DNA from: Gallintestinimicrobium propionicum
GTDB lineage: Bacteria; Bacillota; Clostridia; Lachnospirales; Lachnospiraceae
Reading direction: 5' to 3'
Assembly: GCF_025567525.1 (NCBI RefSeq)
Contig: NZ_JAOQJY010000011.1
Location: forward strand, 56,864-120,863
Length of the DNA stretch: 64,000 nt
Each line of letters starts with the position of its first letter. Position 1 is the first letter of the stretch. Below the pieces are notes generated by a model. That model was not told the DNA's origin. It searched no databases and saw nothing but the letters and a program-made list of their open reading frames with translations. This document shows positions 49,327 to 58,165 of the stretch, one piece after another. A program made the translations under genes and the position numbers.

Positions 49327-51072
49327 ATGAAACAAGGGGAAACTGGCATGTCGTTTCGGCATGCTCCGGGGAAGCTTCTGGTAATTGGAAGATTCCTTGA
49401 AAAAATCGTATCCGCATTGCTGCCGTTTCTGACAATGCTGGTCAGCGCGCGGTTTATCGACCTGGTGTTAAATCAGCGGATGGAGGAGGCGATCCGCGAC
49501 GCCTGCCTGTTGGGAGCTTTGATCCTGTGCCAGCGGCTGGGCGGAAATCTGGATACCTGGATGCGGATTCACCAGCGGAAAGTGCTCTTTCCGTATCTGG
49601 ACGAGCGGATGATCGGGAAAATTTCGCGGATTCCGTATGGATTTCTGGAGAATACGGAGATTCAGGACGCGCTGGAGCGGGTATCGAAGGACCCGGAGGA
49701 AGTGCTAAACGGAGTCCTGGAAAGCGGTTTTTCGATGGTCTGCTTCCTGATTTCCAACGGCTGTCTGGTCGTGTGGCTGATTACGCAGGCTCCGGTCTGG
49801 ATTTCGCCGGTCATCGTGGTGCTGCTGGTCGGCTTCGGGTTCTTTGCAGTAAAAGGCGGGCAGAAGCAGTATGAGGCGAAAAAAGAGGTCACGCTTGGAA
49901 AGCGGAAAGCGGCTTACGCGGAAGAAATTCTGGGGAACCGCGACGCGGCAAATGAACGAGTTCTGTTCGGGTTTGGCGATTGGGTCAATGGGATTTTCTT
50001 AAAAGAAAGACAGATCGCAAGGCTGCGGGAGCGGAAAGCGAGACGCTGGTGGTTCATCGGCATGAACATGGGCGGATTTCTGGCGATCGCGCTGTCGATT
50101 CTGGTGATCTTTGCGCTGATTTTCCCGGTTGTGCAGGGCAATACTTCCGTCGGTGTTTTCGTTTCGCTGGTGGCGTCCTTTATGGCAATGGCGCAGAACC
50201 TGACCTGGCAGTTGCCGGGAATGCTCAAGGAGATGGAGCAGGGCAGACAGCTGTTGGGCGACATGAAACGTATTTTGGAGCTGCCGGAATATGAGGAAAA
50301 ACCGGACAGTAGCGCAGCGCTTTCGTTTGAGTCGCTGGAATTTTCCCACGTTTCGTTCCACTATCCGAACACCGAAGCGATGGTGTTAAAGGATATGTGC
50401 TTTCGGATCGAAAAGGGACACCATTACGCGTTCGTTGGGCGCAACGGCTGTGGCAAATCGACGATTGTAAAGCTGATTTTACGGTTGTATGAGCCGGATT
50501 CCGGAGAAATTTTGTTAAACGGGGAAAAGATCGAGACATTCTCAAGGGAACAGGTCTGGAAGCTGTTCGGCGTGCTGTTTCAGGATTATGCGAAGTATCC
50601 GGTCTCGGTAGCGGATAATATCGCGCCCGGCGCGGATGCAGGGCAGCGGGCAAAAATTGCCAAAGCGGCGGAAACCTCCGAGCTGGACAATGTGCTGGAA
50701 AAGCTGCCGCAGGGCATGGACACGGTACTCGGGAAAATCGCGGAGGATGGCGTGGATGTGTCCGGCGGCGAGTGGCAGCGGATTGCGATGGCGCGCCTGT
50801 ATTATCAGGATGCAGAGCTGAAAATCCTGGACGAGCCAACCGCGGCGATCGATCCGGTACGGGAGCAGCAGATTTACCAGAAGTTTTTGAAGCTGTATCA
50901 GTATACAACAACGATTATGATTACGCACCGATTGGGCGCCACATCTTTGTGCGACTGGATTATTGCGATTGAGGACGGAAAGGCGATGGAGCAGGGATCC
51001 CATGAAGACCTGATGGCACAAAACGGCATCTATTGCGAAATGTACGAAACGCAGAGGAGGTGGTATCTGTGA
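49327..51072 (+). CDS. ABC exporter half-transporter 1 (permease-ATPase fusion)
   Basis: A 581-residue type IV (B-family) exporter half. Six membrane helices occupy about residues 20-320. The ATPase domain has Walker A VGRNGCGKSTIVKLIL (~369), signature VSGGEWQRIAMAR (~477) and Walker B LKILDEPTAAID (~500). ATG 49327 follows AAGGGGGA; the frame upstream is AT-rich leader. Its stop overlaps the GTG start of the next half, so the two are coupled and likely form a heterodimer (pair 1). Codon composition shifts sharply to higher GC relative to the preceding genes. Confidence 0.88.
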   Translation: MKQGETGMSFRHAPGKLLVIGRFLEKIVSALLPFLTMLVSARFIDLVLNQRMEEAIRDACLLGALILCQRLGGNLDTWMRIHQRKVLFPYLDERMIGKISRIPYGFLENTEIQDALERVSKDPEEVLNGVLESGFSMVCFLISNGCLVVWLITQAPVWISPVIVVLLVGFGFFAVKGGQKQYEAKKEVTLGKRKAAYAEEILGNRDAANERVLFGFGDWVNGIFLKERQIARLRERKARRWWFIGMNMGGFLAIALSILVIFALIFPVVQGNTSVGVFVSLVASFMAMAQNLTWQLPGMLKEMEQGRQLLGDMKRILELPEYEEKPDSSAALSFESLEFSHVSFHYPNTEAMVLKDMCFRIEKGHHYAFVGRNGCGKSTIVKLILRLYEPDSGEILLNGEKIETFSREQVWKLFGVLFQDYAKYPVSVADNIAPGADAGQRAKIAKAAETSELDNVLEKLPQGMDTVLGKIAEDGVDVSGGEWQRIAMARLYYQDAELKILDEPTAAIDPVREQQIYQKFLKLYQYTTTIMITHRLGATSLCDWIIAIEDGKAMEQGSHEDLMAQNGIYCEMYETQRRWYL

Positions 51073-52847
51073 AAAAAAGAAGCTTTTTTCATACCGTGCG
51101 CGTCATGTTCCCGATGGCGTTCCATGCAGCGCCGCTGCGGTTTATTCTGATCAATGTGCTGGGCATTTCGCAGTCAGTCGTGATGGGCGCAAATACCTTG
51201 CTGCTTTCGAATTTTGTGAATGAGCTGATCGCTTCTGTTGGAAAGGGACGGTTTGAGGCAGCGCTGATCGCCGCGACAGCTTTTTATGTGTGTGGGATTA
51301 TCGGCTACCAGCTGTTGAATACGCTGTTTAACTATGCGCTGACGGAATTTCTGGAAATCTGTGACGAGACGTATCGTTATGAATTTAACGAGAAAATTTC
51401 GAAGCTTTTCCCGCTGGCATTCGAGCAGAACGAGTCGCTGGATGAAATCCAGAAGGCGCAGGCTGGGCGGGACGATGCGAATGTTTTCATGTTCCATATG
51501 ATCGGCATCATCGACATGGTTCCGCCGTATCTGGTATTTTTTGCGATTTATGCGGCATCCCTGAACCCGGTGCTGCTGTTATGTATCGTGATTTCGTTTG
51601 TGCCGTCCATCGTGACACTGTACATGCAGAGAAATATTTTTTATAGCTATGAAGATACGGCAGCGCCGGTCAGACGGAAATATCAGGGCTACCGGAAGTG
51701 CCTGACAGACCTTGCATTTATCAAGGAGACGAGGGTGCTGCGCGCTGTGCCGTTTTTCTTTGGAAAGATGAAAACCGAACAGAAGCAGCTGTGTGGAAAA
51801 GAGGCGGCAGTCCGTACAAAGGCGAACGGGCTGGATGCCATCAACCAGACGGTCGGGATGATTGGGTATCTGGGCGCGGTGCTGATTTTAGTGGTGAGCG
51901 TTTTAAAGGGAAGCATCTCGGTCGGTGCATTTGCGGCAGTATACTATGCGTTAAATTCGTTATTTGACATGGTATTTGCACTGGTCTGTGGATTTCTTGG
52001 AAGTGCAGTAGGCAGTCTGCCGGCGGTGGAGAACTATGTGGCATTCCTGGAAAAAGATCCGGACAGGAGTTGGAAGGACGTGCCGCGGATGGGGAAGGCG
52101 ATGCAGTTTTCGGATGTTTCGTTTACCTATCCCAGCGCAAAGGAGCCTTCGATTGAGCATTTGAACCTGACGATTCCGGAAAAAGAGCACCTGGCGATTG
52201 TCGGGGAGAACGGAGCGGGAAAATCGACGTTGGCAAAACTGATTCTGGGGCTGTACCCACCGACACAAGGGGCTGTGACAGTGGAGGATGGAGCAGTGAC
52301 GCAGCCGTGCGGCGCGGAACAGGGAACCACGCAGGACGGCTGTATCGGGCGCTCTGCCGTGTTCCAGAATTACATGAGATACCAGATGACGCTGCAGGAC
52401 AATGTGACGATCAGCGACCCGAAAAAGAATGCGCCGGTAAAACCGCTGCTGGAGCGAACGGGCTTAAAGCCGGAAGCAGTTGCGCAGTGCAGCGAACTGA
52501 TGCTGTCGCGGGAGTTTGAGGGAATCGACCTGTCCGGAGGGCTCTGGCAGCAGGTGGCGATTGCGAGGGGACAGTACCGGGAGCATGACCTGATTGTGCT
52601 GGACGAACCGACTGCGGCGATCGACCCGGTGGAAGAAAGCGCTGTGTATGAGAAATTTTTACAGATGGTAAAGGGAAAAACAGCGGTGATCGTAACACAC
52701 CGGCTCGCTTCTGCACGCCTGGCTGACCGGATTTTGGTGATGGAAAAAGGACGGATTGCCGAAGCCGGAACGCATGAAGAGTTGCTTGCGGCAGGCGGAC
52801 TTTACAGCCGGATGTGGAAAGCACAGGCGGAGAATTACGTTGTTTAA
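51069..52847 (+). CDS. ABC exporter half-transporter 2 (permease-ATPase fusion)
   Basis: A 592-residue exporter half, pair 1 partner. Start is GTG 51069 with GAGGAGG nine bases upstream. Membrane domain ~15-320; Walker A VGENGAGKSTLAKLIL (~377), signature LSGGLWQQVAIAR (~487), Walker B LIVLDEPTAAID. Between Walker A and the Q-loop (FQNYMRY) there is an extra Gly/Thr/Cys-containing insertion (VEDGAVTQPCGAEQGTTQDG), not seen in the other halves. The TMD has no peptidase domain, so the cargo is not cleaved by a C39-type leader peptidase here. Confidence 0.87.
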   Translation: MKKRSFFHTVRVMFPMAFHAAPLRFILINVLGISQSVVMGANTLLLSNFVNELIASVGKGRFEAALIAATAFYVCGIIGYQLLNTLFNYALTEFLEICDETYRYEFNEKISKLFPLAFEQNESLDEIQKAQAGRDDANVFMFHMIGIIDMVPPYLVFFAIYAASLNPVLLLCIVISFVPSIVTLYMQRNIFYSYEDTAAPVRRKYQGYRKCLTDLAFIKETRVLRAVPFFFGKMKTEQKQLCGKEAAVRTKANGLDAINQTVGMIGYLGAVLILVVSVLKGSISVGAFAAVYYALNSLFDMVFALVCGFLGSAVGSLPAVENYVAFLEKDPDRSWKDVPRMGKAMQFSDVSFTYPSAKEPSIEHLNLTIPEKEHLAIVGENGAGKSTLAKLILGLYPPTQGAVTVEDGAVTQPCGAEQGTTQDGCIGRSAVFQNYMRYQMTLQDNVTISDPKKNAPVKPLLERTGLKPEAVAQCSELMLSREFEGIDLSGGLWQQVAIARGQYREHDLIVLDEPTAAIDPVEESAVYEKFLQMVKGKTAVIVTHRLASARLADRILVMEKGRIAEAGTHEELLAAGGLYSRMWKAQAENYVV

Positions 52848-52864
52848 CAGAGGGGGAAGGTATC

Positions 52865-53833
52865 ATGAAGCAGTTTTCCTACATGCTCCATACGATATTT
52901 CACTACGCGCCAGGGGAGTCGGCGGCGTATCTTGCGGTGGAAATTATGTCCTGTCTGATCTCGTTTCTGCAGCTGATTTTGCTGCAGAGCGTGGTGGACA
53001 GCTTTTTACAGAACAGCCTTGGCAGTGGAATCTGGCAAGGCGTTTTGTTCCTGGGAATTTATTTTCTTTTTCAGGTGTTGATTCAGAACGGAAAAGAACG
53101 GCTGCAGTTTGGTCTTGAGAAAAAAGTGACGCTTGCGCTGGGAACGCATATCGCTGAGACGGTTCATTCATTGGATTATCCGCATTTTGAGAGTGAGACG
53201 ATGTACGATCTCGTGGAGAAAATCTCGGACAAGCCTTATGAGCATTTCTGGAAGGCGTTTTATTCGTTTTCGAAAGTCATTGGAATTTTGCTGCAGCTGA
53301 TTGCCGTATTCGGATATTTGTTGTATCTGTCCGGTGGCGGTGTAGGCGTTAGCGTCGTTTTGATCGTGTTGATTTTCTATTTTGACTACAAAATCATGGT
53401 AACGAGCGACGCGCTGGAAAATGAGCGGATTCCGGAAGAGAGACGAATGAAATATTACCTGAATCTCTTTTATGATAAAAAGTATCTGTATGAAATCAAA
53501 ATCATGCAGACAAAGAATTTCTTTATGAAACGGATCGAACAGCACATGGATAAGGTGTATAAAAAAAGGCTCGAAATCAGTCTGCACACGCAGAAGTATT
53601 ATGGGATTTCCTGCCTGTTTCTGAGCCTCTGGACGATCTGGATTTTTGCCTTTACAGGCTTACAGGTGTATCAGGGCGCGCTGTCGGCAGGCGTATTTTT
53701 GGCATGCGTGAAGATGATTGATATGGTGAGCGGACTGTCCGGCGATTTTTCGGAGGAATACGTCGAATGCGGAGAAGAGGTTCAGAAGCTTGGCTATCTG
53801 AAAAAGCTGGAGGGAATGCAGCATGGAGAATGA
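52865..53833 (+). CDS. ABC exporter half-transporter 3, permease part only
   Basis: A 322-residue membrane protein corresponding to the transmembrane domain of an exporter half, ending at LGYLKKLEGMQHGE where the other halves continue into the ATPase. ATG 52865 follows GGGGGAAGG. Its last 11 bases overlap the start of the separate ATPase gene, indicating translational coupling. The split is probably derived from an ancestral fusion, as all neighbours are fused. It should assemble with the ATPase part and the half-transporter at 54629 (pair 2). Confidence 0.8.
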   Translation: MKQFSYMLHTIFHYAPGESAAYLAVEIMSCLISFLQLILLQSVVDSFLQNSLGSGIWQGVLFLGIYFLFQVLIQNGKERLQFGLEKKVTLALGTHIAETVHSLDYPHFESETMYDLVEKISDKPYEHFWKAFYSFSKVIGILLQLIAVFGYLLYLSGGGVGVSVVLIVLIFYFDYKIMVTSDALENERIPEERRMKYYLNLFYDKKYLYEIKIMQTKNFFMKRIEQHMDKVYKKRLEISLHTQKYYGISCLFLSLWTIWIFAFTGLQVYQGALSAGVFLACVKMIDMVSGLSGDFSEEYVECGEEVQKLGYLKKLEGMQHGE

Positions 53834-54557
53834 AATTTTGTTTGAAAATGTCTCTTTTTCATATGATGGAAAAGAGGTGTTTCGCAATCTGAATGTGCGG
53901 ATTCCGTCCGACCGGCATGTGGCGCTGGTGGGCGAAAACGGCGCGGGAAAGTCAACGTTTATCAAGCTGCTTTTGGGACTTTATGAGCCGAAACAGGGAA
54001 GCATTCTTGTCGATGGAAGGCCCGTAAAAGACAGAACGCCGAAGGAAAGAAAACGGCTGTTTGCGGCGGCATTTCAGGATTTTTACCGTTATCCGTTATC
54101 GGTAAAAGAGAATCTTTCCATGTGCCAGAACGGCGAAAAGACGACGGCAGATTATATCGCTGCGCTGGAAATGGTCGGTCTGGAAACTCTGAAAGATAAA
54201 CTGGATTATAAAATTGGAAAATACGGGGAAAATTCCACGGATTTATCGGATGGACAATGGCAGAAAATCGCGTTGGCGAGAGTGCTTCTGTCCGATGCAA
54301 AAATGTTTCTTCTGGACGAGCCGACGGCGTCGATGGACCCGATCGGGGAATCGAAGCTGTACGAGGATATGATGAATGTCATGAAGGATCGCGGCGTCAT
54401 TATCGTAACGCACCGGCTGGCGCTGGCAAAGACCGTCGATCTGATTGCGGTCATGCGGGATGGGGGAATCGTCGGGCTTGGAAGCCACGAAGAGCTGATG
54501 GAAAACAATGCATATTACAGGCAGCTGTACGATGCGCAGAGTGAGTGGTATCGGTAA
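53823..54557 (+). CDS. ABC exporter half-transporter 3, ATPase part
   Basis: A 244-residue ATP-binding domain. Walker A VGENGAGKSTFIKLLL (~36), signature LSDGQWQKIALARVL (Gly to Asp change in the LSGGQ motif, ~143) and Walker B MFLLDEPTASMD (~163) with the H-loop VTHRL. GGAGG about 10 bp upstream of ATG 53823, inside the permease gene, supports separate initiation. Together with the preceding gene it equals one half-transporter. Confidence 0.85.
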   Translation: MENEILFENVSFSYDGKEVFRNLNVRIPSDRHVALVGENGAGKSTFIKLLLGLYEPKQGSILVDGRPVKDRTPKERKRLFAAAFQDFYRYPLSVKENLSMCQNGEKTTADYIAALEMVGLETLKDKLDYKIGKYGENSTDLSDGQWQKIALARVLLSDAKMFLLDEPTASMDPIGESKLYEDMMNVMKDRGVIIVTHRLALAKTVDLIAVMRDGGIVGLGSHEELMENNAYYRQLYDAQSEWYR

Positions 54558-54628
54558 ATCTACGTTGGGCGCACACCGGGAAAGCTAAGATATGTCGAAA
54601 AGTGCATGCCTGAAAAAGGGTTATAGAT

Positions 54629-56341
54629 ATGGAAAAGAAAAATAAATTCAGGGACTACCGCATGGTCGGTCTGTCTGTCAAAGCGGTCGTAAGCGCTGTG
54701 CCGGTTGCGGCGGTTTATGTGATGGCGTACCTGTTTTTGTCCTCGTTATCGGGAGCTGTTACGGGACTTTTGCTGGAAAAGCTGACCAATGCGGTTTTGT
54801 TAAAAGAACAAGTTTATATTGTATACATTGTAGTGTATGTCAGTTTTTTTGTGTTGCTGCAGCTGGCAGGCTTCGCGTATGCGATTGCGATGAACACTTT
54901 TGTATTTGAAAAGGTTTCGGACGAGCTAAACCGCAGGCTGGCGGATGCGATGGTTCGGATCGAATATTTTGATCTGGAAAAGAAGGAAAAGCTGGACGCA
55001 ATTTATCGGGCACGGGAGTGTATCGAGGATGAGCGGATTCCTGGCTGTTTTATGCAGACAGTGATGCTTGCAGGCACGATCGTCGCGCTGGTCAGCTCGT
55101 TTTTTGTTGCTGGCAGCTGGAACATGATGATTCCGGTGATTCTGGTGCTGTTTTTCCTTCCGGAAATGCTGATTCGGAAAAAAGCGGTGAAAGCGGAACA
55201 GACGGAAAAAGAGAAAACCGTGACGCTGGAGCGGGAAAAAGAGGATTTGTGGGCATCATTTTTCCGAAAAGAGGCGGCAAAGGAAATCAAGGTGTTCCAG
55301 ACCGGCAATTGGCTCATTGAGCTCTGGCGGGAAAAGAGCGTGCACCTGCTTTTTCGGGAATGGCGCATCAAAAAGACGGCGATCGATCGTCTGATGTGGG
55401 CGCAGCTTTTGCGTGTCGTAGGGCTGCTTGCATGCTTTGGACTGCTCTCGGCGGCATGTCTGGAGCAGAAAATCCTGGCGGGCGCACTGGCAGGTGCGCT
55501 GTCGCTGCTCCCGGCGATTCAGGAAACGCTGTCGGAGCTTGGGGAACGCAGCTGGAATCTGCAGAAAAGTCTGCCGTATACGGAGTGCTACTTCAACATC
55601 ACAGAGGGCAGCAGGAAGAAAAAGAGTGCGGTGCTGACACTCAATGACCGGATTGTGGGAACGGATGTGGTGTTTACTTACGATGGGGAGCAGGGACGCA
55701 ACGTTTTAGATGGCGTATCCTTCGAAATTCGCCGTGGGCAAAAAGTCGCTCTGGTTGGTGAAAACGGCGCCGGCAAGACCACTCTCATAAAATGCCTGCT
55801 GGGTCTGTATCCTTTAAAGAGCGGCAGCATTAGCTACGACAAAGTTTTGGTGAGCGCGGAGCGAGACTGCGACTACAGCAATATTTCCGTGATGCCGCAC
55901 GAGTTTGGGCGATACTGCCTGACGGTTGCGGAGAACATCGGCTTTGACGATGCAGACAGTGTGCACCCGGAGAAACTTTCGCTGGAAAACTGGTTCCTCG
56001 GAAAAGAATATGGCGGGCAGGAGCTGTCTGGCGGACAATGGCAGCGCGTAGCATTATATCGTTGTTTGCATAAGGACGCGGAATTCTATGTGCTGGATGA
56101 ACCGACCGCGTATCTTGACCCATCCCACGAGGCAGAGGCAGTGGCTGAAATCCTGGAACAATTGAAGGATAAAACCGTGTTGATTATTACGCACCGAATC
56201 GGAATCTGCCGCCTGATGGATCAGGTCATCGTCATGGACAAAAATCATAAAATTGCCGGAACAGGAAGTCATGAAGAACTGTCCCAAACGTGCCCGGTGT
56301 ATCAGAAGCTGTACGAAAGCCAGGCAGAGCGGTATCGTTAA
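54629..56341 (+). CDS. ABC exporter half-transporter 4 (permease-ATPase fusion)
   Basis: A 570-residue exporter half and likely partner of the split half-transporter (pair 2). Membrane domain ~20-310; Walker A VGENGAGKTTLIKCLL (~376), signature LSGGQWQRVALYR (~472) and Walker B FYVLDEPTAYLD. The signature is canonical here while the partner's is degenerate, the usual pattern in heterodimeric exporters with one consensus site. ATG 54629 follows AAAGGG. Confidence 0.87.
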   Translation: MEKKNKFRDYRMVGLSVKAVVSAVPVAAVYVMAYLFLSSLSGAVTGLLLEKLTNAVLLKEQVYIVYIVVYVSFFVLLQLAGFAYAIAMNTFVFEKVSDELNRRLADAMVRIEYFDLEKKEKLDAIYRARECIEDERIPGCFMQTVMLAGTIVALVSSFFVAGSWNMMIPVILVLFFLPEMLIRKKAVKAEQTEKEKTVTLEREKEDLWASFFRKEAAKEIKVFQTGNWLIELWREKSVHLLFREWRIKKTAIDRLMWAQLLRVVGLLACFGLLSAACLEQKILAGALAGALSLLPAIQETLSELGERSWNLQKSLPYTECYFNITEGSRKKKSAVLTLNDRIVGTDVVFTYDGEQGRNVLDGVSFEIRRGQKVALVGENGAGKTTLIKCLLGLYPLKSGSISYDKVLVSAERDCDYSNISVMPHEFGRYCLTVAENIGFDDADSVHPEKLSLENWFLGKEYGGQELSGGQWQRVALYRCLHKDAEFYVLDEPTAYLDPSHEAEAVAEILEQLKDKTVLIITHRIGICRLMDQVIVMDKNHKIAGTGSHEELSQTCPVYQKLYESQAERYR

Positions 56342-56380
56342 AGTGGAAAGAATTTACCGATATAAAAGGGGGAGTATAGA

Positions 56381-58165
56381 ATGATAAAAAATATTTCTTT
56401 TGTATTTCAGAAAATCTGGCAAAAGCATCGGGGGTTGCTTTGCTACCTGATTTTATGTGTTCTGTCGTCTTTGGGAATTTCTGTGGTCGCTGTCTGGTTT
56501 CCGGCGTTTGTGGTTTCCAGAATTTCCACCGGAAAGGCAGATGCAGCGCAGCTGGCGGCGGCAGGGCTTGTTGCAGTCTGTGTTTATGGACTGCAGCAGA
56601 TGGCGTCTTCCGGGAGGGGAATGCGGCAGCTGTTTTTGTGCCGGGATTTTCTGTATGAAATCTTTTTAAAACGTTTTGATAAAGCCTGCGCTTACGCAGA
56701 GAGCACAGAGGGACAGAAAGCATACGGAATGGCGCGGCAGACTGCCCTGTGGGGAAGTGATTTTCGCATATTTCTGGAAGGCATTCTGGATCTGTGCGTG
56801 TGTATTGGCTCCTTCGTGTTGTTCGGAGGGGCAATCTTTGGTCTGCAGCCGGGACTGTTTTTCGTGTTGCTTTTGTTATCCGCAGCAGGATATGTTGTCT
56901 GTCATAAAAATGAAAAAGCGTACCAGAGACTTCTGGAGGAGCAGGCTGGGGAAAACCGACGCTTTTTCTATTTTATCGGGGCTGCGCAGAATGAAAAATA
57001 CGGTAAAGATATGCGCCTGTATCAGTTGTCAGAGGTTGTTTCCGGGAAAATAGACGGGTGTCTGAAAAGCCTGGTACAGCTGCAGAAAAAATACTTTTCT
57101 GTACTTGCGCGTTCCGGAATGCTGGAGGGCGCGATCGCCTGTGTACGGGATATTGTGGTATTTCTGTATCTGATTCAAAAGTGCGCTGCGCAGGAAATTT
57201 CGGCGGCTGAATTTGTCCTGTATTATGGTATTGCGATGCAGTTTTCCAATTTTGTTACGGTATTTGTACATAGCTATAGTCAGCTGCAGACCGGAAGCAA
57301 GGGAATCGAAAAAATCCGGACATACATGCAGGAGGGCGAAGCGCCTGCTGGACAGCAGAAAACGGAATGTACGCAAAAAGTGGAATGCGCGCGGGCAGCG
57401 GAGGAGATCTCCTTTCAGGATGTGTCGTTTGGGTATAATGCAGGCAGGTTCGTAATTGACGGACTGAATCTGAACATCCGGAAAGGGGAAAAGCTTGCGC
57501 TGATCGGGGAAAATGGGGCTGGCAAAACAACGCTGGTCAAGCTTCTATGCGGTCTGTATCCGGTTTCGTCCGGGAAAATTACCATACAGGGGACGGAGGT
57601 TTCCAGAGGACAGGCAGATTTTATCCGGGATCAGGTTGCTGTATTGTTTCAGGATGCGCTGGTTCTTCCATATACCGTAGCGGAGAATGTTTCGTTGAAA
57701 CCGTTGGAAGAGACGGATCAGAATCAGGTCTGGGCAGCTCTGGAACAGGCGGGACTTTCGGAGCGGATAAAGCAGGAGCCAAACGGAATTCTGACCCAGA
57801 TGACAAAGGCGGTATCCGGGGATGGAATTTCCCTGTCCGGTGGAGAAGCGCAGAAACTTCTGATGGCGAGGATGCTGTATCATAAATCGGCACAGATCTG
57901 GATTCTGGACGAGCCGACAGCAGCGCTGGATGCAATTGCGGAGAGTGAAGTTTATGAAAAATTCCGGGAACTTGGAAAAGAGAAAACCTGTATCTATATT
58001 TCCCACAGGCTTGCGAGCACACAATTTATGGATCGTATCATTCTGCTAAAAGACGGGAAAATACAGGAAAGCGGAACCCATAAAGAACTGATGGCGCAAA
58101 ACAGAATGTATGCGCGTCTCTATGAAATTCAGAGCCGGTATTACAGGGAGGAGGAACAGCAATGA
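56381..58165 (+). CDS. ABC exporter half-transporter 5 (permease-ATPase fusion)
   Basis: A 594-residue exporter half (pair 3). Membrane domain ~15-310. A short linker with EGEAPAGQQKTECTQKVEC precedes the ATPase, which has Walker A IGENGAGKTTLVKLLC (~375), signature LSGGEAQKLLMARML (~487) and Walker B IWILDEPTAALD. The residue after TAALD is Ala rather than Pro. ATG 56381 follows GGGGGAG. Its stop overlaps the start of the next half (ATGA). Confidence 0.87.
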   Translation: MIKNISFVFQKIWQKHRGLLCYLILCVLSSLGISVVAVWFPAFVVSRISTGKADAAQLAAAGLVAVCVYGLQQMASSGRGMRQLFLCRDFLYEIFLKRFDKACAYAESTEGQKAYGMARQTALWGSDFRIFLEGILDLCVCIGSFVLFGGAIFGLQPGLFFVLLLLSAAGYVVCHKNEKAYQRLLEEQAGENRRFFYFIGAAQNEKYGKDMRLYQLSEVVSGKIDGCLKSLVQLQKKYFSVLARSGMLEGAIACVRDIVVFLYLIQKCAAQEISAAEFVLYYGIAMQFSNFVTVFVHSYSQLQTGSKGIEKIRTYMQEGEAPAGQQKTECTQKVECARAAEEISFQDVSFGYNAGRFVIDGLNLNIRKGEKLALIGENGAGKTTLVKLLCGLYPVSSGKITIQGTEVSRGQADFIRDQVAVLFQDALVLPYTVAENVSLKPLEETDQNQVWAALEQAGLSERIKQEPNGILTQMTKAVSGDGISLSGGEAQKLLMARMLYHKSAQIWILDEPTAALDAIAESEVYEKFRELGKEKTCIYISHRLASTQFMDRIILLKDGKIQESGTHKELMAQNRMYARLYEIQSRYYREEEQQ

